Below are positions 22,844 to 34,361 of a DNA stretch of 64,000 nucleotides, piece by piece (position 1 is the first letter of the stretch; the number at the start of each line of letters is the position of its first letter). The position numbers and the translations under genes are program-made. The notes under the pieces were generated by a model. The model had not been told where the DNA came from, ran no database searches, and saw nothing but the letters and a program-made list of their open reading frames with translations. This stretch comes from Marasmius tenuissimus (taxonomy: Eukaryota; Basidiomycota; Agaricomycetes; Agaricales; Marasmiaceae): NCBI GenBank assembly GCA_029532415.1, contig JAQOTA010000053.1, positions 3,596,001-3,660,000 of the forward strand. Reading direction: 5' to 3'.

Positions 22844-23661
22844 TTAGCGGCGTCCTCCTTGTTCTTGCGCAGCTTCTCGACGTATGAAAGTTACGAAGAT
22901 TTCCTCGACCATATGCTCCCCGCTAGGAAAAATTTCCAAATATCCGGGATGGGCCTTCCCAATCAGACCGAAGCTCTTTCGTACGGATTTGGCCAGGGTC
23001 GTCTTATTTCCGTCGTTGGTTATCAGCTTGTACTCGATTGAGCCATCATACATCAGAAACGAATCGAGCTTAACTGCGAGTGTAAGGCGTACCTCGGAAT
23101 GAAACGAGTGCTGAAGCCATTTGTATTCCTTCCCATCCTTCGCAGTGAACACCCTGTGACGTCCATACGGTCCCCAGCCTTCCTTCCTATAGAAATCTTT
23201 GGCCATTACCTCAAACCCATCTCCAAAACGAAACTAGGAACTGGTGAAGCGCCGTCAGTCAATCTCGGCGAGGTAGACGAATTTGGAACCCCTTTCTCGA
23301 CCACAGCTTCCAGGGCTAGAGGCGAGCGTTTCCTCAAGCTTATCGGGGTCCTCAAGGAGCTTCCCGTCATTGAGCTTGTCGGGATCGATACTACCTGCGG
23401 CACTTTGACCACCTGAGCTATTCCGCCGAGTACTCTGATCAGGCAGTGGTTGTTCGTAGGAATGATGCGCGAGCACATCCTCGAACGGATTCTCCTGGCT
23501 ATCGTTCACTGTCGGGTCTGTTATTTGCTCCGGGTGACGATAGTAGAGGCCCGATTAGAGAATTTGAAAGGAGTGTTAACCTTGTAAGCTGGTCGGCGGT
23601 CCTCATCGTACCAAGTGTTAGTCATAGTACTCATTGCCCACTTCTCTTGGTAGAACTTCAT
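22844..23661 (-). pseudogene. DUF6593-like paralog, broken
   Basis: Tandem duplicate of the gene at 24461-25294, aligned over its whole length from the shared start to YLEIFPSGEHM. Lesions seen against the intact copy: a small deletion with an in-frame TAA after residue about 47; TGG changed to TGA in the conserved EIDWRRF; AAA changed to TAG six codons later; and loss of two bases near TFIY that shifts the last 20 codons. The coding order is otherwise preserved, so inactivation looks recent. Confidence 0.85.
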
Positions 23662-24460
23662 CGTGGTGCGTTAGAAAGGGAAGGGCGGTTCAATTCTTCA
23701 AGTGAATACATACATACGATTATAATTTACTAATGTATGCAATCCTGTTAAAACGTGGTATTGCGCAGCCTTCCATCAGTCATGCCGCGGGCGGTCTGCT
23801 ACGACCCAATTGAGCCCTATTGCACGAGTGGACTGACAGTAGGGGCCGTCGCTCCACCACTCAGTACTCAGCGCTCGGCATTCAAGCAATCTTGTGACTG
23901 GCCGAGGAAAACTCGATAACATCGAAGTGGTGTCGGATGGTCAAATTTGTGATTGAGATCCAAGACCATCGACTGACGAATTCCTTGTAACAGAGTATAA
24001 AGGCTGTTAGTGTCGTTCTGATTGAGTGATAAATTCTTCTCAATGTCTTTACGCGTAGCTATAACGCGGTCGTCCATGGCCACACGTCGAGCTCCATAGC
24101 GGGCGCGCCTGCCAAGGCTTTCATCAAACCACTTCATCACCGCGGTCTGGAGGTATTGTGATGATATGGGGCGAATGCCTGACCGCAAGGGTGCGAATTA
24201 GGACGCGTTGCTCGGGTTCTCGAAACAAGATATCGCTCATTCCAACCACCGGCTAACATGAGGTGCAGAATCTGGCTGAGATGCCTACTAAGTGACGGCA
24301 CCACATATTTGGTGAGTTTCTTTGGAGGCCTAGGGGGACAAGGAACTGTTCATCATATGCGAACTGAAAATTGGCTGGAAACTCAGATTTGGGGCCAGCT
24401 TGAAGGTCTCAAATATTAGACGCGTCTGAACCGCAACGGGCAGCAAGGAAGACTTACGAT
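23662..24460. repeat. Spacer of the DUF6593 tandem duplication
   Basis: Parts match the regions upstream of the intact copy (25,385-25,500) and downstream of the pseudogene. A fragment at about 24,199-24,300 matches the plus-strand exon of the long-family copy at 25,805-25,915 (GACGCGTTGCTC, TCGAAAC, ATCGCTCA, ATGAGG, CTNAGTGAC). Short open frames here, such as the minus-strand one at 23,868-24,188, lie in this mosaic and are not supported as a gene. Confidence 0.5.
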
Positions 24461-25294
24461 CTAATGCTGGGCCGCGTCCTCCTTTTCTTTACGCAACTTC
24501 TCGACGTAGATGAAGGTTACGAAGATTTCGTCGATCATATGTTCCCCAGTAGGAAATATTTCCAGATATCCGGGATGAGCCTTCCCAATCAGACCGAAGC
24601 TCTTTTGTGCGGACTTGGCCAGGGTTGTCTTGTTCTCGTCATTGGTGGTTAGCTTGTCGATCAAAATCATCAGGAGAGAATCGAGCTTCAACGCGAGCGT
24701 AAGGCATACCTCGGAATGGAACGAGTGCTGAAGCCATTTGTATTCCTTCCCATCCTTCGCAGTGAACACCCTGTGACGTCCATATGGCCCCCAGCCCTCC
24801 TTCCTATAAAAATTCCTAGCCATTACCTCGAGCCCATCTCCGAAACGAAATTTGGAACTGGTGAAACGCCGCCAGTCAATCTCGGCGAGGTAGATAAATT
24901 TGGAACCCCTTTCTCGACTGAAGCTCCCGGAGCTGTGAGCGAGGGGTCCTTCTACTCTGTCGGCGTCCTCAACGAGTTCCTTCCCATCGTTGAATTTGTC
25001 AGGATCGATACTACCTGCGGCGCTTTGAGCGCCTGAGCTGTTCCGACGAGTATGATCAGGCGACGTTTGTTCGTAAGAATGATGTGCGAGCACATCCTCG
25101 AACGAATTTTCCTGGCGGTCGCTCCCTCCTGGGTTTGCTGTTTCATCCGAGTCTGTGAGGAATTTGACGATAGTGGAGGTCCGATTGGAAAATTTGAAAG
25201 GGGTGTTAACCTTATAAACTGGTCGGCGGTCCTCATCGTACCAAGTGTTGTTGGTCATGGTACTCATTGCCCATTTCTCTTGGTAGAACTTCAT
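24461..25294 (-). CDS. DUF6593 family protein, intact
   Basis: A single uninterrupted reading frame of 277 residues, unlike its intron-rich relatives nearby. Motifs recognised as the basidiomycete DUF6593 family: YKVNTPFKFSNRTSTIVKF at the N-terminus, a low-complexity middle (about 50-130), YLAEIDWRRF, FYRKEGWGPYGRHRVFTA, DGKEYKWL, SFGLIGKAHPGYLEIFPTG, and the C-terminal hydrophobic helix EIFVTFIYVEKLRKEKE. No biochemical function is established for the family; the beta-strand-rich core with one buried C-terminal helix is reminiscent of tubby-like folds, which is only an inference. It keeps every residue that the neighbouring pseudogene has lost. Confidence 0.85.
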   Translation of the reverse strand: MKFYQEKWAMSTMTNNTWYDEDRRPVYKVNTPFKFSNRTSTIVKFLTDSDETANPGGSDRQENSFEDVLAHHSYEQTSPDHTRRNSSGAQSAAGSIDPDKFNDGKELVEDADRVEGPLAHSSGSFSRERGSKFIYLAEIDWRRFTSSKFRFGDGLEVMARNFYRKEGWGPYGRHRVFTAKDGKEYKWLQHSFHSEVCLTLALKLDSLLMILIDKLTTNDENKTTLAKSAQKSFGLIGKAHPGYLEIFPTGEHMIDEIFVTFIYVEKLRKEKEDAAQH

Positions 25295-25703
25295 CGTGGT
25301 GTGTTGGAAAGGGAAGGTCTTGTTGGTTCGAGTGGTCAGCTCAATAACAATTCTCGAAGTGCATGCGAGTTATGTAATCTTGTTTGGGCGTGATACTGCC
25401 GCTGCGCAGTGCGCAGCCTTCTAAGTTACCCAAGTTCTACTTGCTTTCACCATCATGTCATGCCGGCGGTCAACTACGAACCAATCACTCAAACGGCGGT
25501 GGGAATCGTCTCAGGCTCTGGCACTCAAGTTACTTACCATTCAAGCACCCCTGTGACTGGCTGAGGCAAACTCGATGACAAGTTGAAGCGTTGCCACTGC
25601 TGGGTGGTCGGTGATCAAAGATTCTGATCCAAGATCATGCAACTCATAAGTACTTGGAACTAAGCACTGTGAGTATCATTCACCAATATCGATCCTCGTC
25701 TCA
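25295..25703. other. Divergent spacer
   Basis: Shared upstream region between the minus-strand DUF6593 gene and the plus-strand array that follows; the first 150-200 bp also match upstream sequence of the broken DUF6593 copy. No gene seen. Confidence 0.45.
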
Positions 25704-26907
25704 ATGGCTTCTTCCACTTCGTCTCAGCAGGAAGAACCTCCGGAGCGAGTACTACGCTCTCACGCTAGCACTGTGGGGCGGGTGGCAGACTGCAGAAGCG
25801 TGAGTTTTGACGCGTTGCTCAGGCTTTCGAAACGGGACATCGCTCAAGCTTCATTCCCTCAAACAATCGCCAGCCAGCATGAGGCTCAACATTTGCCTGG
25901 GATGCTTAGTGACAAAATCGTGTCAACGTTTTCACAGATATCCCAAAAACAGTGGTACTTCAACTACCGGCGTCTTTGTCTGCGGGCGTTGGAACCTTCT
26001 GTCACATATCTGTATGCAAGCCGTCGCATTGAGGCTTTCCAAGTCATTCCGCATTCCGGGCAACTAACTTTAGACATATGGAGCCCCAAGAGTCTACTTA
26101 CCTTGTGCATTAGCAGTGCGTGGAAATGACAGCTCCTGCACGATCATAACGGCGAAGGGCCATCCCTTACCGCTTAGCCATCTGCGAAGGAGGTTTAGGA
26201 ACAGGGGGATTTGTGACTGACTTCCAGTGGACCTATATCTCTCATTCCTCGATCTCGCACTGAACAAATCCGGGACAGAAACTATTCGCGATCGTGGGCC
26301 TGACCTCCACGGGTCCGTCTGCATTCGCGGAACGGAGAAGCAGATATCTCAAGTGGTTCGGGAGGTTGCAAAGACGCTCGATAAACAAGCTGCATACACT
26401 GGGGTGAGCTGAAGGTTACCCGGATTTTTCCTTTCCACAGATGTTTTCGTCTTCTTTGGCAGAAACTGGGGTACTGAAAGCTCGGCGCGACAGTAAATAT
26501 TACGAACGACAAGCTTTCTTCGACTCTCTTACAGCGAACAACTCCCGCAGGACCTTATCTGGGAATATTACGGCGATCGAAAGCAACGCCTTAACAGGGT
26601 CAGTTCAACACATCTGGGTCCCCTATCTCATGTCCGTGAATGATCTGACGGACCGTTCGCGTGAAATCAGTGCTATTCGGTCACTTCAACTTCGTCTTCT
26701 CGAGTTTCGCGTACGCTCTATGCGAAGTACAGGACACCTCATCGGCGTTTGCGCCACAGAGGAAAGGGAAGTCCTGTTTTCGACGTCACCCGAGGAGTTC
26801 ACGACATGCTCGAAGGTATGCTAGTGTCTGCTTCACTGCTAGAGAAGCTATCCGTTGCCCCCATGATGAAGTTGTCAACCCAGTCCATCGGGACTCATGG
26901 TCACTGA
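25704..26907 (+). pseudogene. Long-family copy A (DUF6593-like), degraded
   Basis: First and most diverged of six copies. Homologous blocks keep the order of the intact copies: HLPGMLSDKIVSTFSQ, CEGGLGTGGFVTDFQ, SVCIRGTEKQIS, LIWEY, and the last exon with RGKGSPVFDVTRGVHDMLEGM cut short here as an example of the repeat core. In the short exon equivalent to ELGRWKF of copy C, the Trp codon is TGA (exon starting 26472). The acceptor before the VCIRG exon is also not in frame. First intron has a GC donor (CCGGA then GCGAGT). The last exon is still open, so decay may be fairly recent or splicing altered. Confidence 0.65.
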
Positions 26908-27641
26908 CGCGCAGATCGATCAATTTCAATGAACCACGACAAAGTAGACTTGATGGATGAATAGACAAACGAAGGGCATTTGCCTTTCCTTGTACCGAGC
27001 CTCGAAATTCACACATGAACCCTTCGGTCTGTGATGGTGGCTCCAACTCCCACGTCGACTTTGGTGTGATGCAAAGAGTTGTCGTGCCAGGATATATCCC
27101 GCGGTGGAGCAAGAACCTCTCAGGGGCTCGACTGTTGATTGCGGCATCTTGGAAAGCTTGGATATTAACAGTATGTATGGTCGTACTGCTGCGCGCGGAG
27201 TCTATTCGTGCTCAATTTGCGAGGCATGGTCCGAACCTGCTAACCAACTGTGATACAAAGAACAAATACAGGGAGCAAAGTCGATAGATAATCCGTTATA
27301 TGGATAGACGGTGGGGGATAATGCCTTTCCTTTTCAATTCACAAATAGAAGCCTTCAATCTGTGATGACGGCTTCAGCTCCCGCTTCGTTGTGACGCAAG
27401 GAGTTGTCTCTGCACCAGGGTGGCCTCTTGTCGGGCCGGGCAAGGATTTTTACCCTGCTGGGGAGAGTTATGGGCGGCACGATTAGCCTGTGGAGTATCC
27501 TTTGATGTAGGTGTTCGTCAATTAGTTACCGTGGATGCTAATGACATAGCTCGATTCTCGGAGTGAGAGAGGTGGCGGGAATTCGCGAGATTGAAAAAGA
27601 CGGTGCGAACTTCTGGGCCCTTCAACTTGCTTCCAACCTTC
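26908..27641. repeat. Repeat-unit spacer A-B
   Basis: Contains the block with GGTCTGTGATGGTGGCT near 27,025 and its relative near 27,355, which recurs upstream of copies B, C and D. It marks the duplication unit. No gene is supported. Confidence 0.5.
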
Positions 27642-28989
27642 ATGTCGCTCAAGCCAAAAGAAGACCCTCCAGAGTGAGTTTGAATCCTCAGTGTACCCAA
27701 GTAACGTACAAACTTATTTCCGCCCCTCAGCTACGAGACAATCGATGGTCACGGCAGCTCACCTCGGCAAGTCCCAGCACTACCTGACTCCGATGATCCA
27801 TCTGGTTCTGGCCGGTCTTCGCATCGACCCAAGCCTGGACCATCGCGCTCGACCGTTACGAACATTGTTCTAGCATGGGATGGGCAGCACCCCGAAGCTC
27901 ACCTACCCGGAATGCCCAGTGATAGCATCATGTACACCTTCTCGCAGGTATCGTCGAAGGCAATGGTACTCTTACCACCAGCATCGCAGGGAAGCCTCGG
28001 TCCGCTGTACCACATAACTGTGGGTGAGTTCTGAAAGCCGACGTCCCTAAGTATGTTACTCCCTGACTCCGATCGGAAGCCCCGAGTCTCTTCGATGGGT
28101 CTGCAATCATAACAAGTGAGTGGCGGATATGTATCAACCCAAACATCCAGTATAAACTAACACACATCGACGGTATTAGCAATTCGCGAGGGGGGGCTCC
28201 AAAACGGGGGATTTCGTAGCTGACTTTCAGTTAGGAGTACTCCGAATTGCGTAGCGAAGACCATGGAATCTGACCGTTTCTTCAACATAACACAGGGTGA
28301 CAACCGCCGCTTCAAGCAGCTACGAGATTGGGAAGCAATGGCGGCCGGGAACTGTCTGTATACGTGGAAAGGAAGTGAATGTTTCTCGAGCGTTATCGGG
28401 CGTCCCAACATCTCTTAAAGGCTCTAAATCAGAGCCAGCCGTGAGTACCAGTACCACTAGCTTGTTATTCGTTGTCTTCAGGTGCCAAATTGTTGCCAGT
28501 TGCTCGGGGTCGTCTCAACATCTCTTAAATCGAAGCCAGCCGTGAGTACTAGTACCACCAGCTTGTTATTCGTTGTTTCCGGATGCTAACTTATTGCCAG
28601 TTGCTCGGAAACTGGCGATTCAGCCAAGCAGTGAGGAAGCGTCTTACCAGTGACACGCAGAGGTCCCTTACATTTCATTTCAATGCAGCGGCTCGAATGG
28701 GAGTACGATTGGGAACAACGAAAGGATAATATCGCACAACGCATCAATAGGGTGAGTTCATTGGCTCATCGAGCCTATGTTTCTAACCAAGTAGGACGTG
28801 CAGTGCTATCAGCACGTGGCTGGTACCGGTCACCGCATGCTATGTGCGACATTCAGGCCTCCGAACAGTGCTGCACGCCACAGACCTCAGGGAACTGCCA
28901 TTCTCGATGTCACTCAACTAGGCCATCAGTTATTAGAACAGATATTGGTGTCCGCACTGATTCTGGAAAGGCTGGTGACGACCCAGTGA
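27642..28989 (+). pseudogene. Long-family copy B, probable frameshift
   Basis: Eight-exon layout as in copies C and D. Exons carry HLPGMPSDSIMYTFSQ, APSLFDGSAI, PGTVCIRGKEVN, GNWRFSQA, LEWEYDWE and the last exon with RPQGTAILDVTQLGHQLLEQ. In the fourth exon a run of seven Gs (28190-28196) has one base more than the frame of its relatives allows, giving an early TGA; removing one G restores GGSKTGDFVADFQ. One C is missing near the end (CCCAGTGA), so the protein stops five or more residues early. The fifth intron region is internally duplicated (28402-28510 and 28511-28610). It could still be expressed if an alternative splice site is used. Confidence 0.6.
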
Positions 28990-29503
28990 TTCTCCCGGAC
29001 TCACGTCGATCATAACTCACACACGATTGCACCTACTACATTCTGTGGTTATCATCGTCGAGTCGTTCCTGCCGATGCATGTACCGATCCGGCACCCACT
29101 TGCGAAGCAAGGAGACTCGCTGGATGGCCTGTACGATGGACGGATAACTGGATGAATTGCCTAAGTGATGTGATGGGTTGATTAATATATGGTTCTTCCC
29201 TTTTCCAGTTGTATTAAACGGGAGGCCCCTCCGGTCTGAGACACTGGGTTTAACTCTTGCCTTGTTGTGGTGCAAGAAGCTATCACAGAAGGTATTCCGC
29301 AGAATTAGAACCAGGATGTGAGGCCCCTTCCAAAACTCAATTGCCCTTTTCCAAACGCGTAGTGGCACGATCAGTGTTGGTTATCAGTTCGTCTTTGATG
29401 GGCGTTCTTGAGATCATTGGGGACCGAGAACTCGGAAAGGATGCAGTGAGCATGTGAGCCCTGGAAACAAAGCTCCCCTCCTTCCGACTTGCTTTCAACC
29501 TTC
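28990..29503. repeat. Repeat-unit spacer B-C
   Basis: Spacer with the same block order as before copies B and D (GGTCTGAGAC near 29,230; AGTGTTGGTTATCAG near 29,381). No gene. Confidence 0.5.
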
Positions 29504-30769
29504 ATGTCTCCAATGAACAGAGACTCAGATCCTCCCGAGTGAGTTGCCAAACTGTCAGCATACTCGAGGGCATGCATAACTAATACGTACTGCCCTCAGT
29601 TACGAGACAACCGTCGGTGGTGCAAGTCCCCCTCGAGTCTCACCACCACTGCCTGGTCCATCTCAGGCTGCCGACCCTTCGGCGCTTCGTCCTCAGCGTG
29701 GGCCGTCGCGTCCAATCGGGATTGTTAATCTAGCATGGGACGGCCGGGTCGAACCTGAATCCGAAGCTCACCTGCCTGGAATGCCCAGTGACAGCATCAT
29801 GTACACATTCTCGCAGGTGTCGTCAACCGCAATGATTCTCCTGCCACCAGCATCATTACTAGGATGCCTCGGCTCGCTTTACCACATAACTGTGGGTGAG
29901 TTAATTTATATGATGAACCCGACACCCTGATGTGGTTTCCTACTGATTCCTTGGAGCAGCTCCAAGTCTCTTCACTGGTTCTGCAACCGTGACATGTAGG
30001 TGTTAGACGGGTGCTCACGATTCAACTCAGATTACTCAAGGCGACATTTTAGCCATCCGAGAAGGGGGTTCCGACACAGGGGTATTTGTGGCCGACTTTC
30101 AGTGAGCTGGATGTATTGAGACTTGAGCTCAAGAGCCACAAACTAAGTTTTGGCCCTATGTTGCAGGACAGCGGTCACTGGCTATAAAGTCACCAAGCAG
30201 CCGGGAACTGTCTGTATTCGCGGAAATGAACTGGACCTAACTCAAGTGCTTTCGGGCGTTCCGGAATCTGTCGACCGCCTTGCAAAGAAAGGCCCGCTCG
30301 TAAGTGGCCGCTATTTCAGTACGTCGTGCCAGGGTTGATTTGTTGATAGGAACTTGGACGCTGGAAATTCGCAGACACGGTAAGAACTCGTCTATCTACT
30401 AGAAATAGAGGTCCGACACTATTTGATTGCGCAGGAGCTTGTTTGGGAGTACTCGAACGACACTGGGTCATCAGCACGCACCAACAGCGTGAGCTCATCT
30501 ATACATGAGCCTCTCGAGGTCCTGACCAGTGAATATTGAATTTTCAGTGCCATTTGGTGATCGATAACCATCATTGCACACTATGTGCGAAATTCAAGCC
30601 ACCGCACAGGGCTGCACGCCATGGACGCAAAGGAACCGCTATTCTTGACGTGACTCGACAAGGACATCAGATATTGGAGCAGATCCTGGTTTCCGCACTG
30701 TTGATCGAAAGAATAGTTACGACCCCAGTGATTCCGGACGCTCGAAAGCGTAAATCTTCCTTTTTCTGA
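29504..30769 (+). CDS. Long-family copy C, DUF6593-like, intact
   Basis: Eight exons: 29504-29538, 29600-29895, 29960-29995, 30053-30101, 30167-30299, 30350-30379, 30435-30488 and 30548-30769, for 284 residues. All introns are GT-AG and all phases match. Layout: disordered Pro-rich N-terminus, LAWDGRVEPE, LPGMPSDSIMYTFSQ, LYHITV, IREGGSDTGVFVADFQ, GTVCIRGNELDLTQ, LGRWKFAD, LVWEYSND, LCAKFKPPH, GRKGTAILDVTRQGHQILEQ and a C-terminal hydrophobic helix with LLIERIVTT. The second half parallels DUF6593 (YKWL, GLIGKAHPGYLEIF, EIFVTFIYVEKL), so I place it as a divergent, intron-rich relative; that placement is inference. Function unknown. Confidence 0.75.
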
Positions 30770-32276
30770 GTCCAGCATTGTTCAGAGATCCGGATGTGAT
30801 ATGTACGATAGTAGTGATCAGTGGCCCAGAGCTATCAGCCCAAGCCTAGCGAATAGCATAGTTAAATTACCTGGAATACCCCGGCATGAAAGTTGATCAC
30901 GATCTCAGCCGTTTCCAAATTAAAACTATAATCAGCCAGAAGTCGCACAATCAAGTCGCCCAGTGGGTGACTTGATAGTCTGCGACGCGTTGAACTGGAT
31001 AACCTGTCCGTAGAGAAGGTTATGAACCTCCCCAAGCACCAGATTCTGTTCTTATTCGTGTTCCTCGTCATCGAATCGCGCCCAGCCTAGCTGGAGGTCA
31101 TAAATGCGAAATGAAGGCCGCTTTCCTCCGACGACCCGAAAAAGGCGCTTGACGCGTACGTAATCTGGGGCAGAATGAAACCAATAGTCCTTTTTACTTG
31201 GCTGTCTCTCATGAGCTCGACTTGAATACAAAGACTCAGAGAACGGCTTTCAGACCACGTAACACAGAGGGTTGGTATCCAGAACGTCTGGGGGGTGTGC
31301 CGAGCGGAGACTAAAAAGCGGATCAAACCACGCGAGCGGTCGAATATATATAGATCGGGGAAATCTGGCGCCTGTTGCTCGTCCTGCAGACCTCAGCGCG
31401 AAAAGCCACTTTCCTCTGACAGTCCGAAAAGGTGTTTGACACGTACTTAATGTGGGTTAGAACGAAAACCACGTCGCGGACCCCAGGGAGCTGCCTTCCT
31501 GGATGTCACCCAGCAAGGCCATCAGCTATTGGAACAATATTGGTGCCGGCGCTGATTTTGGAAAGGCTGATGACGACCCCAGTGATTCCTTGGGAATCGT
31601 ATACGAGGCCATAAGCCGCACAATGCGCTCATTCACGCACTCTGGTCCTTGCCATCGGGTCCCTGCCGATGTATGCATCGATCCGACGACCGACTACTGC
31701 CTTTTGCTGGCCTTTTTCATAATTCTTCAGAGGGCGCCTCTGAAAAACCTTTGTTTATTAGGTTTACTTGGCTCGGAACTCTATTGGGACTCCAGTAGAC
31801 CATTGAGCGCCCATCGTTACCAGGAGCATGCGATAGAATTCCAAGCCAAACAAACAAAAGTTTCGGAAGCTCGACCTCTGAAGAATTATGCAAAAGGCAG
31901 TACAGTTGCGAGACGGATGGATGGATGGATTGATGGACGGATTGATCAATGATAGATTTCTCCTTCCTCAGTTGTATTGAACTCTGAACTCTGAACACAA
32001 ACCCTTTGGTCTGAGACGATTATAGCTCTCGCCCCATTGGAACGCAAGCAGGTATTCCAATTTCGCAGGATCAGGATCTGGGAGTCTCCTTTCACCAAGA
32101 CTCTACTGTTACTCTTTCCCAAAACTTTGCACGCCCGGGGAGGGATCAGTGTTGGTTGCCAGGTGGTTGTTGATGAGTGTTCTTGAGAACAACAGGGCGC
32201 TAATCCAGCTCGTAACAATTGATCTTGCGTGCCCTGGCGTCGAACTTCTCCTCCTTTCGACTTGCTCTCAACCTTC
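30770..32276. repeat. Repeat-unit spacer with broken fragments
   Basis: Contains a 3' exon fragment of the long family at about 31,475-31,600 (RPQGAAFLD-like, then shifted), two copies of a block (about 31,110-31,210 and 31,398-31,480) related to the promoter of the first MFS gene (34,240-34,330, shared TTGACGCGTACGTAA), a short GATGGATG/GATTGATG tetranucleotide run at 31,915-31,950, and the usual block upstream of copy D. No intact gene. Confidence 0.55.
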
Positions 32277-33525
32277 ATGCCTTCAGCAGTGCACAGAGAA
32301 GATCCTCCCGAGTGAGTTGTAAAACCATCAGCATACTCGAGGTATATGCAAAACTAATGCTTGGTGCCCTCAGCTACGAGACAACTGTCGGTAGTCCGAC
32401 TTCCCCTCAGGTCTCACCACCACCGCCTGGCCCATCCACCGAAGCTTCACTTCGACCTCAACGTGGGCCGTCACACCCGACCGGGGATGTTAGTCTAACA
32501 TGGGACGGCTGGGTCGAACCTGAACCCGAAGCTCACCTCCCCGGAATGCCCAGTAACAGCATCATGTACACATTCTCGCAGGTGTCGCCGACCACGATGA
32601 TCCTCCTTCCACCAGCAACATTACTAGGATGCCTCGGCTCGCTTTACCACATAACTGTGGGTGAGTTGTTTTGCACCCGACGCCCTGATGCGGTTTCCCA
32701 CTGAATATTATTACCTGGAACAGCTCCAAGTCTCTTCACTGGTTCTGCAACTGTAACGTGTGGGTCTTAGATGGGTCCTCATAGCTCAACGCAGATTCCA
32801 GAGCTCACTCAGGTCGATAATCTAGCCATTCGAGAGGGGGGTTCCGAGAGAGGGGTGTTTGTAGCCGACTTTCAGTGAGCTGGATATGTTGAAACTCTAG
32901 TGCATGAACTAAGGTTTGTTTTTATATTACAGGACAGCTGTCACTGGTTATCAAGTTACCAAGCAACCGGGAACTGTCTGTATCCGCGGAACTGAATTAG
33001 ACATAACCCAAGTGCTTTCAGGCGTCCCGGAATCTGTCGACCGCCTTGCAAAGAAATGCCCGCTCGTGAGTGGCCTACACTTTAGTGCGTCGTACCAGAG
33101 CTGATTTGTCGCTAGGAACTTGGACACTGGAAATTCGCAGCTACAGTAAGAACTCGCCTGCCAGCTAGAATCAGAGGTCCACTACTTGATCATTATGCAG
33201 GAGCTTGTCTGGGAGTACTCAAACGATACTGAGTCGAAAGCACGCACCAACAGCGTAAGTTCATTTGTGAAGTGACCTCTCAGGGCTCTGACCAGTAAAC
33301 ACTCAGTGCTATTCGGTGATCGCTGACCATCGCATACTGTGTGCGAAATTCAAGCCACCGCACGGAGCTGCACGCCATGGACGCAGGGGAACTGCTATTC
33401 TTGACGTGACTCGACAAGGACATCGGATATTGGAGCAGATATTGGTTTCCGCGTTGATGATCGAAAGAATAGTTACGACCCCCGTGATTCCAGAAGCTCG
33501 GAAACATAAATCTTCCTTTTTCTAA
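32277..33525 (+). CDS. Long-family copy D, DUF6593-like, intact
   Basis: Eight exons: 32277-32311, 32374-32660, 32724-32759, 32826-32874, 32933-33065, 33116-33145, 33201-33254 and 33307-33525, for 280 residues. It is the closest relative of copy C: exons 3 to 7 have identical lengths, and the unit is offset by about 2.77 kb. Main features are the same, with IREGGSERGVFVADFQ, GTVCIRGTELDITQ, LGHWKFAA, LVWEYSND and GRRGTAILDVTRQGHRILEQ. The two proteins differ mostly in the disordered N-terminal part and scattered surface-like positions. No lesion is seen. Confidence 0.75.
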
Positions 33526-34361
33526 GTCGAATACTGTTCAGAGACCCGTGATGGTGTGTACAATGGTAGCGGCGAGTGGCTCAGAGTTTCTATACCCAAG
33601 CTCAGTAAATAGCATAGTCACATTTTCTGGAATACCCCGGCACGAAAGTTGATTACGACCCCAGCGTTTCCCCACAATCAACCAGAAGTCGTGACACAAT
33701 CGCACTGCACCTACTTCAGTCTTCGGAAGTTCGCATCGCAGACTAGATGGCCTATGAGCCTCCTCGAGTACAAATTCTGCTCTCGTCCGTGGTCCTCATC
33801 ATTGAATCGCTCCGAGGAGGCCATCGGCGCGAGATAAAAGCTTTTCTCCGACCCGACAGGCCAAAAATTTAAAGAGGGAGCGTGCACAAGATCTACGAGT
33901 CCACCAATGATTGACAGGTCACTCCATCCTACGATCACTGACAATCCGATCTTGCTGACAATTCTACTTGAAGTTGAACGCCATAATATGGAGCAGGTAC
34001 AAGGTTAAGGCCAGAGAGTGACGAGAAATATTGGATGCGTTGTGCTGAGCCCAGAAATTAACTATGACTCGGGAGTCGGATATAGTGATGACCTGAGGCT
34101 GAGAGCAGCATGCTACACCCGTAGTGGCATATTGTCCTATTATTCAAGCTCATACAGGGGAGAAAGGCTTGAGGCAACTTGACGCGAGGAGGTTTAGTAT
34201 GTAGTGGGAAAGTCACTGGCATGCCTGCTCGGACCTGCTCGGACTCCGGAAAGGTATTGACGCGTACGTAAACCGGGGCGGTCAGACAAAATAGAACGAA
34301 ACCACTAGTCCTATCTAGCTGTCTGAGTCTCTTGGTCCTCGTTCAATGTGCCACCCCTTCC
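33526..34361. other. Spacer before the MFS pair
   Basis: First about 200 bp match the 3' flank of copy C (CCCCGGCAYGAAAGTTGAT). The last about 120 bp hold the block with TTGACGCGTACGTAA that recurs in the C-D spacer. No gene seen. Confidence 0.5.

Noticed and set aside
31915..31950. GATGGATG/GATTGATG tetranucleotide run as a functional repeat
   Set aside because: Short, imperfect simple-sequence tract within a duplicated spacer; no evidence of a role.
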